Assembly (NCBI RefSeq): GCF_900105515.1
Contig: NZ_FNSY01000001.1
Span: forward strand, 4,321,001-4,385,000
Source of the DNA: Streptomyces sp. 2131.1
GTDB taxonomy: Bacteria > Actinomycetota > Actinomycetes > Streptomycetales > Streptomycetaceae
DNA: 64,000 bases
Reading direction: 5' to 3'
Below are positions 24,478-32,370 of the stretch, piece by piece (position 1 is the first letter of the stretch; every line of letters starts with the position of its first letter). A model generated the notes under the pieces. It searched no databases. It had not been told where the DNA came from and was given only the letters and a program-made list of their open reading frames with translations. The translations under genes and the position numbers were made by a program.

Positions 24478-25821
24478 TCAGGCGGTCGGGCGGCCCATCG
24501 CCCGGTAGCTCCAGCCGGCCGCGCGCCACACGGCGGGGTCCAGCGCGTTGCGCCCGTCGAGGAGGGTCCGGCTGCCCGCGACCGCGCCCAGCGCCTCCGG
24601 GTCCAGGTCGCGGAACTCCCGCCACTCCGTCAGGTGCAGCACGACGTCCGCGCCGCGCACCGCTTCGAGCGCGCTGTCCGCGTACCCGAGCGTCGGGAAG
24701 AGGCGGCGGGCGTTCTCCATGCCCTTCGGGTCGAAGACGGTGACCTGGCCGCCCTGGAGGTGGATCTGCCCGGCCACGTTGAGCGCGGGGGAGTCGCGTA
24801 CGTCGTCCGAGTCCGGCTTGAACGTGGCGCCCAGCACGGCGACCCGCTTGCCGAGGAAGGAACCGCCGCCCACGGCCTCCCGGGCCAGCTCCACCATGTG
24901 GCCCCGGCGGCGCATGTTGATCGAGTCGACCTCGCGCAGGAACGTCAGCGCCTGGTCGGCGCCCAGCTCGCCGGCGCGGGCCATGAAGGCGCGGATGTCC
25001 TTGGGCAGGCAGCCGCCGCCGAAGCCGATGCCGGCCCGCAGGAACTTCTTGCCGATCCGCTCGTCGTGCCCGATCGCCTCGGCGAGCTTGGCGACGTCGC
25101 CGTCGGCGGCCTCGCAGACCTCGGCCATGGCGTTGATGAACGAGATCTTGGTAGCGAGGAAGGAGTTGGCGGCGGTCTTCACCAGCTCGGCGGTCGGATA
25201 GTCCGTCACGACGAACGGGGAGCCCTCCGCGACCGGGACGGCGTACACCTCGCGCAGCAGCTTCTCGGCGCGCTCGCCGGCCACGCCGACGACGATCCGG
25301 TCCGGGTGCAGCGTGTCGTCGACCGCGAAGCCCTCGCGCAGGAACTCCGGGTTCCAGGCCAGCTCCGCGTCCGCGCCCACGGGGGCCAGCTCCGCGAGGC
25401 GGGCGGCGAGCCGGGCGGCCGAGCCGACGGGCACGGTGGACTTGCCGACGACCAGGGCCGGCCGGGTCAGCAGCGGCGCCAGCGAGTCGAAGGCGCTCTC
25501 GACGTACGTCATGTCGCAGGCGTACTCGCCGTGCTTCTGCGGAGTGTTGGTGCAGACGAAGTGCACGTCACCGAACTCGGCCACCTCCTCCCAGGAGGTG
25601 GTGAACCGCAGCCGCCCCGTGGAGCCCTCGATGCCCGCCACGTGCCGCCGCAGCAACTCCTCCAGGCCCGGCTCGTACATCGGGACCTTGCCGGCCGACA
25701 GCATCTCGATCTTCTCGGGCACGACGTCGAGGCCCAGGACCTCGAAGCCGAGTTCCGCCATGGCCGCGGCGTGCGTGGCGCCCAGATAGCCGGTGCCGAT
25801 CACGGTGATCCTGAGGGCCAT
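24478..25821 (-). CDS. UDP-glucose 6-dehydrogenase
   Basis: A 447-residue UDP-glucose/GDP-mannose dehydrogenase. The N-terminal Rossmann loop is ITVIGTGYLGATHA (residues 5-18). The catalytic Cys is in GFGGGCLPKDIRAF near 270. The C-terminal domain has VAVLGATFKPDSDDVRDSPA. It oxidises UDP-glucose to UDP-glucuronate with two NAD. The ATG at 25821 has GGAG six bases upstream; an ATG and frame extension further upstream lack family similarity. UDP-glucuronate fits the surface-polymer theme of the LCP cluster 5 kb away. GDP-mannose dehydrogenase is the alternative but less likely. Confidence 0.9.
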   Translation of the reverse strand: MALRITVIGTGYLGATHAAAMAELGFEVLGLDVVPEKIEMLSAGKVPMYEPGLEELLRRHVAGIEGSTGRLRFTTSWEEVAEFGDVHFVCTNTPQKHGEYACDMTYVESAFDSLAPLLTRPALVVGKSTVPVGSAARLAARLAELAPVGADAELAWNPEFLREGFAVDDTLHPDRIVVGVAGERAEKLLREVYAVPVAEGSPFVVTDYPTAELVKTAANSFLATKISFINAMAEVCEAADGDVAKLAEAIGHDERIGKKFLRAGIGFGGGCLPKDIRAFMARAGELGADQALTFLREVDSINMRRRGHMVELAREAVGGGSFLGKRVAVLGATFKPDSDDVRDSPALNVAGQIHLQGGQVTVFDPKGMENARRLFPTLGYADSALEAVRGADVVLHLTEWREFRDLDPEALGAVAGSRTLLDGRNALDPAVWRAAGWSYRAMGRPTA

Positions 25822-25996
25822 GAAGTGCTCCTGTGAGATGCGGACGGACATGCGGTGAACGAGCATAGTCCCGGCCGTGGAGCCTCCGATTTGCGGCTGT
25901 CGCGCAGCTCACGGCCCGAGCGCGTATGCCCGGGCCGGGTCGAACGCCTAAAATTGGGTTACTTAACGGTAGTTAGCACCCTGGGGAGTGAGCGTC

Positions 25997-27154
25997 TTGG
26001 CGGGTTCCACCGATTTCGACCTGTACCGTCCGGCCGAGGAGCACGAGATGCTCCGTGAGACGGTGCGCGCCCTCGCCGAGGCGAAGATCGCCCCGTTCGC
26101 GGCCGCGGTCGACGAGGAGGCCCGCTTCCCGCAGGAGGCGCTGGACGCCCTCACCGCCGCCGATCTGCACGCGGTCCACGTACCGGAGGAGTACGGAGGC
26201 GCCGGCGCCGACGCGCTCGCCACGGTCATCGTGATCGAGGAGGTGGCCCGCGCCTGCGTCTCCTCCTCCCTCATCCCGGCCGTCAACAAGCTCGGCTCCC
26301 TCCCGGTCGTCCTGTCCGGCTCCGAGGCCCTGAAGAAGAAGTACCTCGGCCCGCTCGCCAAGGGCGACGGCATGTTCTCGTACTGCCTGTCCGAGCCGGA
26401 CGCGGGCTCCGACGCCGCCGGCATGAAGACCCGCGCGGTGCGCGACGGCGACTTCTGGGTCCTCAACGGCGTGAAGCGCTGGATCACCAACGCGGGCGTC
26501 TCCGAGTACTACACGGTCATGGCCGTCACCGACCCGGAGAAGCGCTCCAAGGGCATCTCGGCCTTCGTCGTCGAGAAGTCCGACGAGGGTGTCTCCTTCG
26601 GCGCCCCGGAGAAGAAGCTCGGCATCAAGGGCTCCCCGACCCGCGAGGTCTACTTCGACAACGTCCGCATCCCCGCCGACCGCATGATCGGCGAGGAGGG
26701 CACCGGCTTCGCCACCGCGATGAAGACCCTGGACCACACCCGCATCACCATCGCGGCCCAGGCCCTCGGCGTCGCCCAGGGCGCGCTGGACTACGCCAAG
26801 GGGTACGTCCAGGAGCGCAAGCAGTTCGGCAAGCCGATCGCGGACTTCCAGGGCGTGCAGTTCATGCTCGCCGACATGGCCATGAAGCTGGAGGCCGCCC
26901 GCCAGCTGACGTACTCGGCCGCCGCCAAGTCCGAGCGCGTCGACGCCGACCTCACGTTCTTCGGCGCCGCCGCCAAGTGCTTCGCCTCCGACGTCGCGAT
27001 GGAGGTCACCACGGACGCCGTCCAGCTCCTCGGCGGCTACGGCTACACCCGTGATTACCCGGTCGAGCGCATGATGCGCGATGCCAAGATCACCCAGATC
27101 TACGAGGGCACGAACCAGGTCCAGCGCATCGTCATGGCGCGGAACCTGCCGTAA
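25997..27154 (+). CDS. acyl-CoA dehydrogenase
   Basis: A 385-residue flavoprotein of the short/medium-chain type. FSYCLSEPDAGSDAAGMKT is the FAD signature. Signature 2, QLLGGYGYTRDYPVERMMRD, leads to the catalytic Glu in QIYEGTNQ near 370. It makes trans-2-enoyl-CoA with an electron-transfer flavoprotein acceptor. Two starts are possible: GTG 25988 sits on its own ribosome site, while TTG 25997 has GGGGAG eight bases upstream and gives the usual MAGSTDFDLY start, so it is preferred. TAAC-N4-GTTA at 25964-25975 is a possible operator. It resembles the fadE25 position in mycobacteria. Confidence 0.93.
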   Translation: MAGSTDFDLYRPAEEHEMLRETVRALAEAKIAPFAAAVDEEARFPQEALDALTAADLHAVHVPEEYGGAGADALATVIVIEEVARACVSSSLIPAVNKLGSLPVVLSGSEALKKKYLGPLAKGDGMFSYCLSEPDAGSDAAGMKTRAVRDGDFWVLNGVKRWITNAGVSEYYTVMAVTDPEKRSKGISAFVVEKSDEGVSFGAPEKKLGIKGSPTREVYFDNVRIPADRMIGEEGTGFATAMKTLDHTRITIAAQALGVAQGALDYAKGYVQERKQFGKPIADFQGVQFMLADMAMKLEAARQLTYSAAAKSERVDADLTFFGAAAKCFASDVAMEVTTDAVQLLGGYGYTRDYPVERMMRDAKITQIYEGTNQVQRIVMARNLP

Positions 27155-27165
27155 CGCCGGCACGT

Positions 27166-27202
27166 GTGAAGCCCCGCCCCGTTCCCGGGGGCGGGGCTTC
27201 AC
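27166..27202. terminator. 15-bp-stem terminator
   Basis: GTGAAGCCCCGCCCC (27166-27180) pairs perfectly with GGGGCGGGGCTTCAC (27188-27202). It follows the acyl-CoA dehydrogenase stop by 11 bp and overlaps the last codon of the convergent HEAT-repeat gene, so it serves both. Confidence 0.88.
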
Positions 27203-27876
27203 GCGTCCTTGCCCTCCTTGCGCCGCACCATCTCCCCGATCCACACCGGCGCGTACGGCGACGTGCACCCCCGGGGCGTCGGGTAGTCCCTGAGCACGCC
27301 CAGCCGCTCGCCGATGCCCAGCGCGCGAGCACGGTGTCCGGGGTGCTCGATCCCGATCTGTGCGAGGCAGGTGTTCATCGCCCACTGGAGGCGGTCGGGT
27401 GCGTCCCGCATCTCCGCCTCGACGACGTCCAGCAGTCCGTCGAGGTCGAGCCCGTCGGGCCGCTTCACGACCCGGTCGGCGGTCAGCGCCCACCCGGCGC
27501 TCGCGACGACGGGATCGGAGTCCTCCGTCCAGGCGAGGCGCAGCTCCTCCGCATGCGGGCTCTTCTTCACCACGTACCCCACGAGCCAGTCGTGCACCTT
27601 GGGCGCCCGCGCCTCGCGCAGCATGCGGTCCAGCTCGTCCCGCGTGTACTCCTTCGGACGGCAGACCAGCAACGCCACCAGCCGCGCGGCGGTGTCGTCC
27701 GTCTCCCACAGCCCGACGGCCAGCTCCTGCCGCTTCCCCAGCCGCTTGGCGAGGGCGCGCAGCTTGGTGAGGTTCACCCCGTGGTCGTCCCCGTGCCGCG
27801 CGTTGACGGCCCGCGCCCTGGGATCGTCGAGCGCGGCGAGCTCGGCCATGACGTCGGCGACGGTTGCTTCGGACAC
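27199..27876 (-). CDS. AlkD-like DNA alkylation repair (HEAT-repeat) protein
   Basis: A 225-residue all-helical protein with repeated helical pairs (VNLTKLRALAKRLGKRQELA, LVALLVCRPKEYTRDELDRM, VHDWLVGYVVKKSPHAEELR). It matches AlkD-family DNA glycosylases, which remove bulky or positively charged alkylated bases. A WTEDSD segment near residue 115 is in the position of the AlkD catalytic Trp/Asp pair. The GTG at 27876 has AAAGGCGG upstream. Other copies in Streptomyces are annotated as DNA alkylation repair proteins, but enzymatic activity has not been shown for this subgroup. Confidence 0.78.
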   Translation of the reverse strand: MSEATVADVMAELAALDDPRARAVNARHGDDHGVNLTKLRALAKRLGKRQELAVGLWETDDTAARLVALLVCRPKEYTRDELDRMLREARAPKVHDWLVGYVVKKSPHAEELRLAWTEDSDPVVASAGWALTADRVVKRPDGLDLDGLLDVVEAEMRDAPDRLQWAMNTCLAQIGIEHPGHRARALGIGERLGVLRDYPTPRGCTSPYAPVWIGEMVRRKEGKDA

Positions 27877-27915
27877 GGGGGCCGCCTTTCGTACGGGGTG
27901 TTTCTGCCAGCGGTA

Positions 27916-28293
27916 CTACATCGATTCCACGAAGCCGGTCCGCCACTCCGGGCGCGGGTCCGCTCCCACGCCCGTCCAGTACTCCGTGCCGCGGACGACC
28001 CGGCCGTCACGGACGGTCCAGAACGACGCGGCGCGGAAGAGGCCGAGGCCGTCGTGCGGCACCTCCACCTCGGAGACGACCTCGTCGCCCTGCGCCACCA
28101 CCTTGAGCACGCGGATCGACCAGCCCTCCGGATACTCGCGGTTCACCGCGACGAAGTTGTCCCGGCCGACGATGCGTTCGAGGCTGACCGGCCACTCGAC
28201 GACCGCGTCCTCCGCGACCAGCTCCGCGACACCCGCCCAGTCCCGCCCCTGGATCCGGGCCCACAACGTCTCGATCACCTTTGACGGTTCCAT
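27916..28293 (-). CDS. SnoaL/NTF2-like protein
   Basis: A 125-residue cone-shaped NTF2 fold: an N-terminal helix (SKVIETLWARIQGRDWAGVA), then ELVAEDAVVEWPVSLERIVG and strands ending in TVRDGRVVRGTEYW. These small proteins are isomerases, cyclases or ligand carriers. No catalytic residue can be named with confidence. GGAGG lies eight bases before the ATG. The gene is 39 bp upstream of the alkylation-repair gene in the same direction, so the two may be co-transcribed. Confidence 0.78.
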   Translation of the reverse strand: MEPSKVIETLWARIQGRDWAGVAELVAEDAVVEWPVSLERIVGRDNFVAVNREYPEGWSIRVLKVVAQGDEVVSEVEVPHDGLGLFRAASFWTVRDGRVVRGTEYWTGVGADPRPEWRTGFVESM

Positions 28294-28388
28294 CTCCGGA
28301 GCCTCCCACGGAGGTCTGACAATGGCACGATGGCCGGCACCGGCCATCGCTCCCGCGCGACGTGCGCGCGGCGGCTGAGGGGAGTCCG

Positions 28389-28877
28389 ATGGGGGAGGAC
28401 ACGACGCGGCTCGTCCGCCTCTTCGACGCGCTCGGAGCCGAGGACGCCGAGGGGTGGGCCGAGTCCGAGGCCGAGGAGGGGCTGCCGCAGCTCGCCCGGT
28501 TCCGGCTGCTGCGCGCGGTGTGGCAGGACATCGACGCCTGGAGCTCCACCGCGCCCCAATGGGTGGCCGCCTACTGCCGGGACGGCGTGGCCGGCGGGGC
28601 CGTCGAGCGTGCCGTGCGGCTCGGTCTGACCGCCGAGGAGCTGGGGGAGATCGCGCGCGAGGTCGCCCGGGAGACCGCCTTCGCGCTGCTCCAGGGGCTA
28701 GACGACCCGGACCGGGGCGACGAGCCGGACGAGGTGGCGGGGCGGCTGCCCGGATGGTTCCTCGGGGAGCTGCCCGCGCTCGGCGAACCCACCGGGCGCG
28801 TACTCGGCGCCCTGCACGAGGACTTGAACGAAGCGGAACCGCAGACCCCCACCCGTACCGAAGGAGACGACACATGA
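28389..28877 (+). CDS. conserved hypothetical protein upstream of methyltransferase
   Basis: A 162-residue acidic, helical protein (TRLVRLFDALGAEDAEGWAE, then RFRLLRAVWQDIDAW and TPTRTEGDDT at the end). No catalytic motif, signal or membrane segment is visible. It has GGGGAG before the ATG, and its stop overlaps the next start by four bases. That coupling suggests a joint function with the methyltransferase, perhaps as partner or chaperone, but this is inference. I do not recognise the family. Confidence 0.7.
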   Translation: MGEDTTRLVRLFDALGAEDAEGWAESEAEEGLPQLARFRLLRAVWQDIDAWSSTAPQWVAAYCRDGVAGGAVERAVRLGLTAEELGEIAREVARETAFALLQGLDDPDRGDEPDEVAGRLPGWFLGELPALGEPTGRVLGALHEDLNEAEPQTPTRTEGDDT

Positions 28878-29680
28878 CCGCGTTCGATGTGATGGAGCGG
28901 CGGATATGGGACGGGCAGGCCGAGAGCTACGCCCGTACCGCCGCCCGGCTCTGCATCCGCACCGTGTCCGCCCTGCTGGACGCCGCCGGTGTCGGGGCGG
29001 GGACGCGCCTGCTCGACGTGGGGTGCGGCACCGGCAACGTGACCGCGGCCGCCCTCGCGCGGGGCGCCGCCGTCCGGGCCGTGGACGCCGAGCCCGACAT
29101 GGTCGCCGCGACCCGGCGGGCCGCGCGCGGGACCGAGGTGCGCGCCGGGACGCTTCCCCAGCTGCCCTACGCCGACGCGGAGTTCGACGCGGTCGTGGGC
29201 AACTTCGTGCTCAACCACGTCGGCCGCCCGCTGGAAGCGCTCGTCGAGATGCGCCGGGTCGCCCGCCCCGGGAGCCGGATAGCTGTCACCGTCTGGCAGC
29301 TGCCCGGCACCCCGGGGCAGACGTTGGTCGGGCGGGCCGCCCAGGCCGCCGGGCTCACCCGGCCCGACTGGCTGGCCACGGTCGACGAGGAGCGCAACTT
29401 CGAGCGCACCCCGGACGGGCTGATTACCCTGCTCAAGGCCGCCGGGCTCGCGGACGTACAGGCCGACACGCACGCCTGGGACCACCGGGTCGATCCGGAG
29501 GAGTGGTGGGCGGGGCCCGCCGCCGGGATCGGCGCGGTCGGCGGGATGGTCACCGGCGCGGGGCCCGAGGGCGCGGCCGCGGCCAAGCGGGAGTACGACG
29601 TGCTGTGCCGCGAATTCCTCGGGGAGGACGGGCTGCTGGCGCTCCCGCACGTCGCGGTGCTGGCTCAGGGCACGGTGTAG
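28874..29680 (+). CDS. class I SAM-dependent methyltransferase
   Basis: A 268-residue enzyme. Motif I is LLDVGCGTGNVTAAAL (about residues 47-62). The acidic end of strand 2 is VDAEPDMV. FDAVVGNFVLNHV is motif II and MRRVARPGSRIAVTVW the post-II loop of the UbiE/Methyltransf_11 type. AAGGAGA precedes the ATG, which overlaps the upstream stop. Its last 16 bases overlap the end of the convergent histidine phosphatase gene. The substrate is not predictable. Confidence 0.85.
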   Translation: MTAFDVMERRIWDGQAESYARTAARLCIRTVSALLDAAGVGAGTRLLDVGCGTGNVTAAALARGAAVRAVDAEPDMVAATRRAARGTEVRAGTLPQLPYADAEFDAVVGNFVLNHVGRPLEALVEMRRVARPGSRIAVTVWQLPGTPGQTLVGRAAQAAGLTRPDWLATVDEERNFERTPDGLITLLKAAGLADVQADTHAWDHRVDPEEWWAGPAAGIGAVGGMVTGAGPEGAAAAKREYDVLCREFLGEDGLLALPHVAVLAQGTV

Positions 29681-30207
29681 GAGACGCCCGGCTGCCAGGG
29701 CGGCGGGTGCGCGACGAGGCTCTCCAGCCGGGCACCCGCGAGCAGGCAGTGCAGGGCCCAGCGGTTCGCCGAGTGGGCGATCAGGAGCACCCGGCCCCCG
29801 TCCCACTCGGCGGCCAGGTCGCGCAGGAACGAGGCCGTCGCCTCGACCACGTCCCGGTAGCTCTGGCCGCCGCCGGGCCACGGGCGGTCGATGTGGCGCG
29901 TGCGCAGCGGATGCAGGACGGAGGTCGGGGCGCCGTTCAGCTCCCCGTAGTCGCATTCGCGCAGCCGCGCGTCCTGGCGGAGGACGGGGGTCTCGGTACC
30001 GGCGAACGCGATGCGGGCCGTCTCCACGGCGCGCGCCAGGTCCGAGGTGTAGACGGCGTCGAGCCCGGTGCCGCGCCGCCGTTCGCCGAGTTCGGCGGCC
30101 TGGCGGCGCCCGGTCTCCGAGAGCCGGCCCGGCAGCCATCCGGTGGCGATTCCCGCCTCGTTGTCGGTGGTCGTGGCGTGCGACTCGTACACGATCCGTA
30201 TGGGCAT
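29665..30207 (-). CDS. histidine phosphatase family protein with altered RHG motif
   Basis: A 180-residue phosphoglycerate-mutase-like protein. The catalytic His is H10 in VYESHATT, where the family normally reads RHGxT, so the first Arg and the Gly are replaced. Other active-site parts are kept: AVYTSDLARAVETA near 58-71, RLRECDYGEL with its acid, and IAHSANRWAL with the second His. It probably retains some phosphohydrolase activity, but loss of the Arg may change substrate. It is 38 bp downstream of the LCP gene at 30246-31532 in the same direction and may be in its operon. Confidence 0.8.
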   Translation of the reverse strand: MPIRIVYESHATTTDNEAGIATGWLPGRLSETGRRQAAELGERRRGTGLDAVYTSDLARAVETARIAFAGTETPVLRQDARLRECDYGELNGAPTSVLHPLRTRHIDRPWPGGGQSYRDVVEATASFLRDLAAEWDGGRVLLIAHSANRWALHCLLAGARLESLVAHPPPWQPGVSYTVP

Positions 30208-30245
30208 GGCGGCTCCGGGCCGACGCGGGAGAACGGGCCGGGGCC

Positions 30246-31532
30246 TCAGTTCTCGGTGACCGTGACCTTCTCGTCGTTCTTCAGCTGCTCGACCAGCTGC
30301 TTCACCTTCGCCTTGTCCCAGGCCAGGTTGCCGCCCACGTTGCCCGCGATCGGCATGTTCATCGACGTGCCGTCGCCGCCCGTGACGCCCTTCATCGCGA
30401 AGAACATCTTGCCGAGCGACCAGAGCGACATGTCCTTGTCCACGATCAGCGTGTCCAGGCCCGCGCCCATCGTCGGGTACAGCTTGAACGGATTGATGAT
30501 CGTGGAGAACGTCGCCGTCTGGCTGGCCAGGGCCGCGAGGAACTTCTGCTGGTTCTTCGTACGGTCCAGGTCCGAGGTGAAGGCGTGGCGGGTGCGGACG
30601 AAAGCCAGGGCCTGCTGGCCGTCGAGGGTCTGCTTGCCGGCCGGGAAGTCGGCGCCCGACCACTTGTCCTTGAACGCCTTCGGGATGTCCAGCTCGACCC
30701 CGCCGATCGCGTCGACGATCTTGGCGAAGCCGCCGAAGCCGATCTCGACGTAGTGGTCGATGTGCAGGCCGGTGTTGAACTCGACGGTACGGACGAGGAG
30801 CTCCGGTCCGTCCGTGGCGTACGCGGCGTTCAGCTTCGTCGTCCTCCCTGTGGCCGGGTACTTCTTGCCGGACTCGGAGCCGACGAACGACGGGATCTCG
30901 ACATTGGAGTCACGCGGCAGCGAGACCAGCGTCGGGCCGTTGTCGCCGGTGTGCAGGATCATCATCGAGTCGGTCCGCTTGCCGTCGGCCGAACCCGTGT
31001 GGAGCCGCTTCTTGTCCTCGGACGTCATGCCCTCACGGCTGTCGGACCCGACGATCAGGTAGTTCGTCCCCTTGCCCGCCTCCGGCCGCTCGATGACCTT
31101 CGACAGGTCGACGGCCCGGTTCAGCTTCGAGTCGGCCCAGAAGTACGTGCCCACGGAGACGGCGAGCAGCACGACGACCAGGACCAGCGCGCCGATCTTG
31201 ATCCGGCGGCGCCAGTCGGGCGCCGGGCCCGGGCGGCCCTGTACGTAACCGCGGTCACCGCCGTCGCCGCCGTGACCCGCGCCACGGCCGCCGCCGTACA
31301 CCTGGCCGGTGTTGTAACCGCTGTCGTACTGCGGGTTGCCGTCGTCGTAGCCCGACGGCTGCTGCGGGACCGGGCGCTGCCTCGGCGGCGCGGGGCGCTG
31401 CTGCGGCGGGGCCGGGCGGCGCTGGACGTGCGGCATCGAGCGGGCGCTCTCGGGGCGCTCGCTCGCACTGCCCTGTCCGTAGCGGTTGCCGCTGCGGTTG
31501 TCGTCGGTCCAGCCGTCGGGCCAATCGTTCAT
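30246..31532 (-). CDS. LCP-family glycopolymer transferase (copy 1)
   Basis: A 428-residue LytR-CpsA-Psr protein. It has a ~108-residue Pro/Gln/Gly-rich cytosolic tail, one membrane helix (112-131) and an extracytoplasmic LCP domain from about 155 to 360. Domain landmarks are NYLIVGSDSREGMT, RTDSMMILHTG, VSLPRDSNVEIP, KLNAAYA and RTRHAFTSDLDRTKNQQ, which hold the conserved Asp/Arg residues that bind polyprenyl pyrophosphate. There is no LytR_C domain. The family moves teichoic-type or other glycopolymers from lipid carriers to peptidoglycan. A thioesterase diverges from it. Confidence 0.92.
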   Translation of the reverse strand: MNDWPDGWTDDNRSGNRYGQGSASERPESARSMPHVQRRPAPPQQRPAPPRQRPVPQQPSGYDDGNPQYDSGYNTGQVYGGGRGAGHGGDGGDRGYVQGRPGPAPDWRRRIKIGALVLVVVLLAVSVGTYFWADSKLNRAVDLSKVIERPEAGKGTNYLIVGSDSREGMTSEDKKRLHTGSADGKRTDSMMILHTGDNGPTLVSLPRDSNVEIPSFVGSESGKKYPATGRTTKLNAAYATDGPELLVRTVEFNTGLHIDHYVEIGFGGFAKIVDAIGGVELDIPKAFKDKWSGADFPAGKQTLDGQQALAFVRTRHAFTSDLDRTKNQQKFLAALASQTATFSTIINPFKLYPTMGAGLDTLIVDKDMSLWSLGKMFFAMKGVTGGDGTSMNMPIAGNVGGNLAWDKAKVKQLVEQLKNDEKVTVTEN

Positions 31533-31651
31533 ACGGACCAGTGTGCAGGCCGGGGCGGTCCCTCTTACAGGGTGTGTGGAGAATCGGGCCGGGGCTGTTG
31601 CGAAGCTGATGCATTGCGACGCGTTCCGGGCCCCCGCATAAGGTGGAGGGC

Positions 31652-32200
31652 ATGACAGATCAGGCTCCGCGCCCGGAGAGCGACATTCCGGCCAAGCCCA
31701 CCGCGGCCTCCCGGACCACCCTCAGCCACATCATGACCGGCAGCGACACCAATCTGCTGGGTACGGTGCACGGCGGCGTGATCATGAAGCTGGTGGACGA
31801 CGCGGCGGGCGCCGTGGCCGGCCGGCACTCCGGCGGGCCCGCCGTCACGGCCTCGATGGACGAGATGGTGTTCCTGGAGCCGGTCCGCGTCGGCGATCTC
31901 GTGCACGTACGCGCCCAGGTCAACTGGACCGGCCGGTCCTCCATGGAGGTCGGCGTCCGGGTCATGGCCGAGCGCTGGAACGAGTCGACGCCCGCGACGC
32001 AGGTCGGCAGCGCGTACCTGGTGTTCGCCGCGGTCGACGCTGACGGCCGCCCCCGCCCCGTACCGCAGGTGGTCCCGGAGACCGAGCGCGACAAGCGGCG
32101 CTACCAGGAGGCCCAGATCCGCCGCACGCACCGGCTGGCCCGGCGCCGCGCGATCAGGGAGCTGCGCGAGAAGCGCATCGCCGAGGGCATCGAGGACTGA
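31652..32200 (+). CDS. hotdog-fold acyl-CoA thioesterase
   Basis: A 182-residue acyl-CoA hydrolase. LLGTVHGGVIMKLVDDAAGA is the family motif containing the His-Gly-Gly and the catalytic Asp. SMDEMVFLEPVRVGDLVHVR and SAYLVFAAVDADG are the strands. The Arg/Glu-rich C-terminal tail (about residues 150-182) is probably helical. TAAGGT at 31640-31645 is a likely -10, placing the mRNA start close to the ATG at 31652; a GGAGGG ribosome site also precedes it. It should act on medium- or long-chain acyl-CoA. It lies between two LCP genes without an obvious link. Confidence 0.88.
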   Translation: MTDQAPRPESDIPAKPTAASRTTLSHIMTGSDTNLLGTVHGGVIMKLVDDAAGAVAGRHSGGPAVTASMDEMVFLEPVRVGDLVHVRAQVNWTGRSSMEVGVRVMAERWNESTPATQVGSAYLVFAAVDADGRPRPVPQVVPETERDKRRYQEAQIRRTHRLARRRAIRELREKRIAEGIED

Positions 32201-32267
32201 GGGCGCGGGGCGAGCGGGGACCGAGAGGCGCGGGGAAGGTGCGGGGCTCACCCCCCTGACCGGTTCC

Positions 32268-32359
32268 GTCCTCAAGCGCCGGACGGGCTGGGTTCGCCCG
32301 CCTGCCTCAAGCGCCGGACGGGCTGGGTGTGCCCGCGCGGCTCAGGCGCCGGACGGGCT
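32268..32359 (-). repeat. three tandem copies of the intergenic repeat
   Basis: The core CTCAAGCGCCGGACGGGCTG, the reverse complement of a GTCCGGCG-TTGAG element, starts at 32270 and 32307, with a third copy (CTCAGGCGCC variant) at 32341. Spacing is about 35-37 bp. The array lies between the convergent thioesterase and second LCP gene and ends 12 bp before the LCP stop, where it may aid termination. Confidence 0.8.
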
Positions 32360-32370
32360 GTCCGGCCGGC

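Noticed and set aside
25973..27946. Leftward frame spanning the acyl-CoA dehydrogenase and alkylation repair genes
   Set aside because: It crosses two genes on opposite strands and a perfect terminator, with no domain support.
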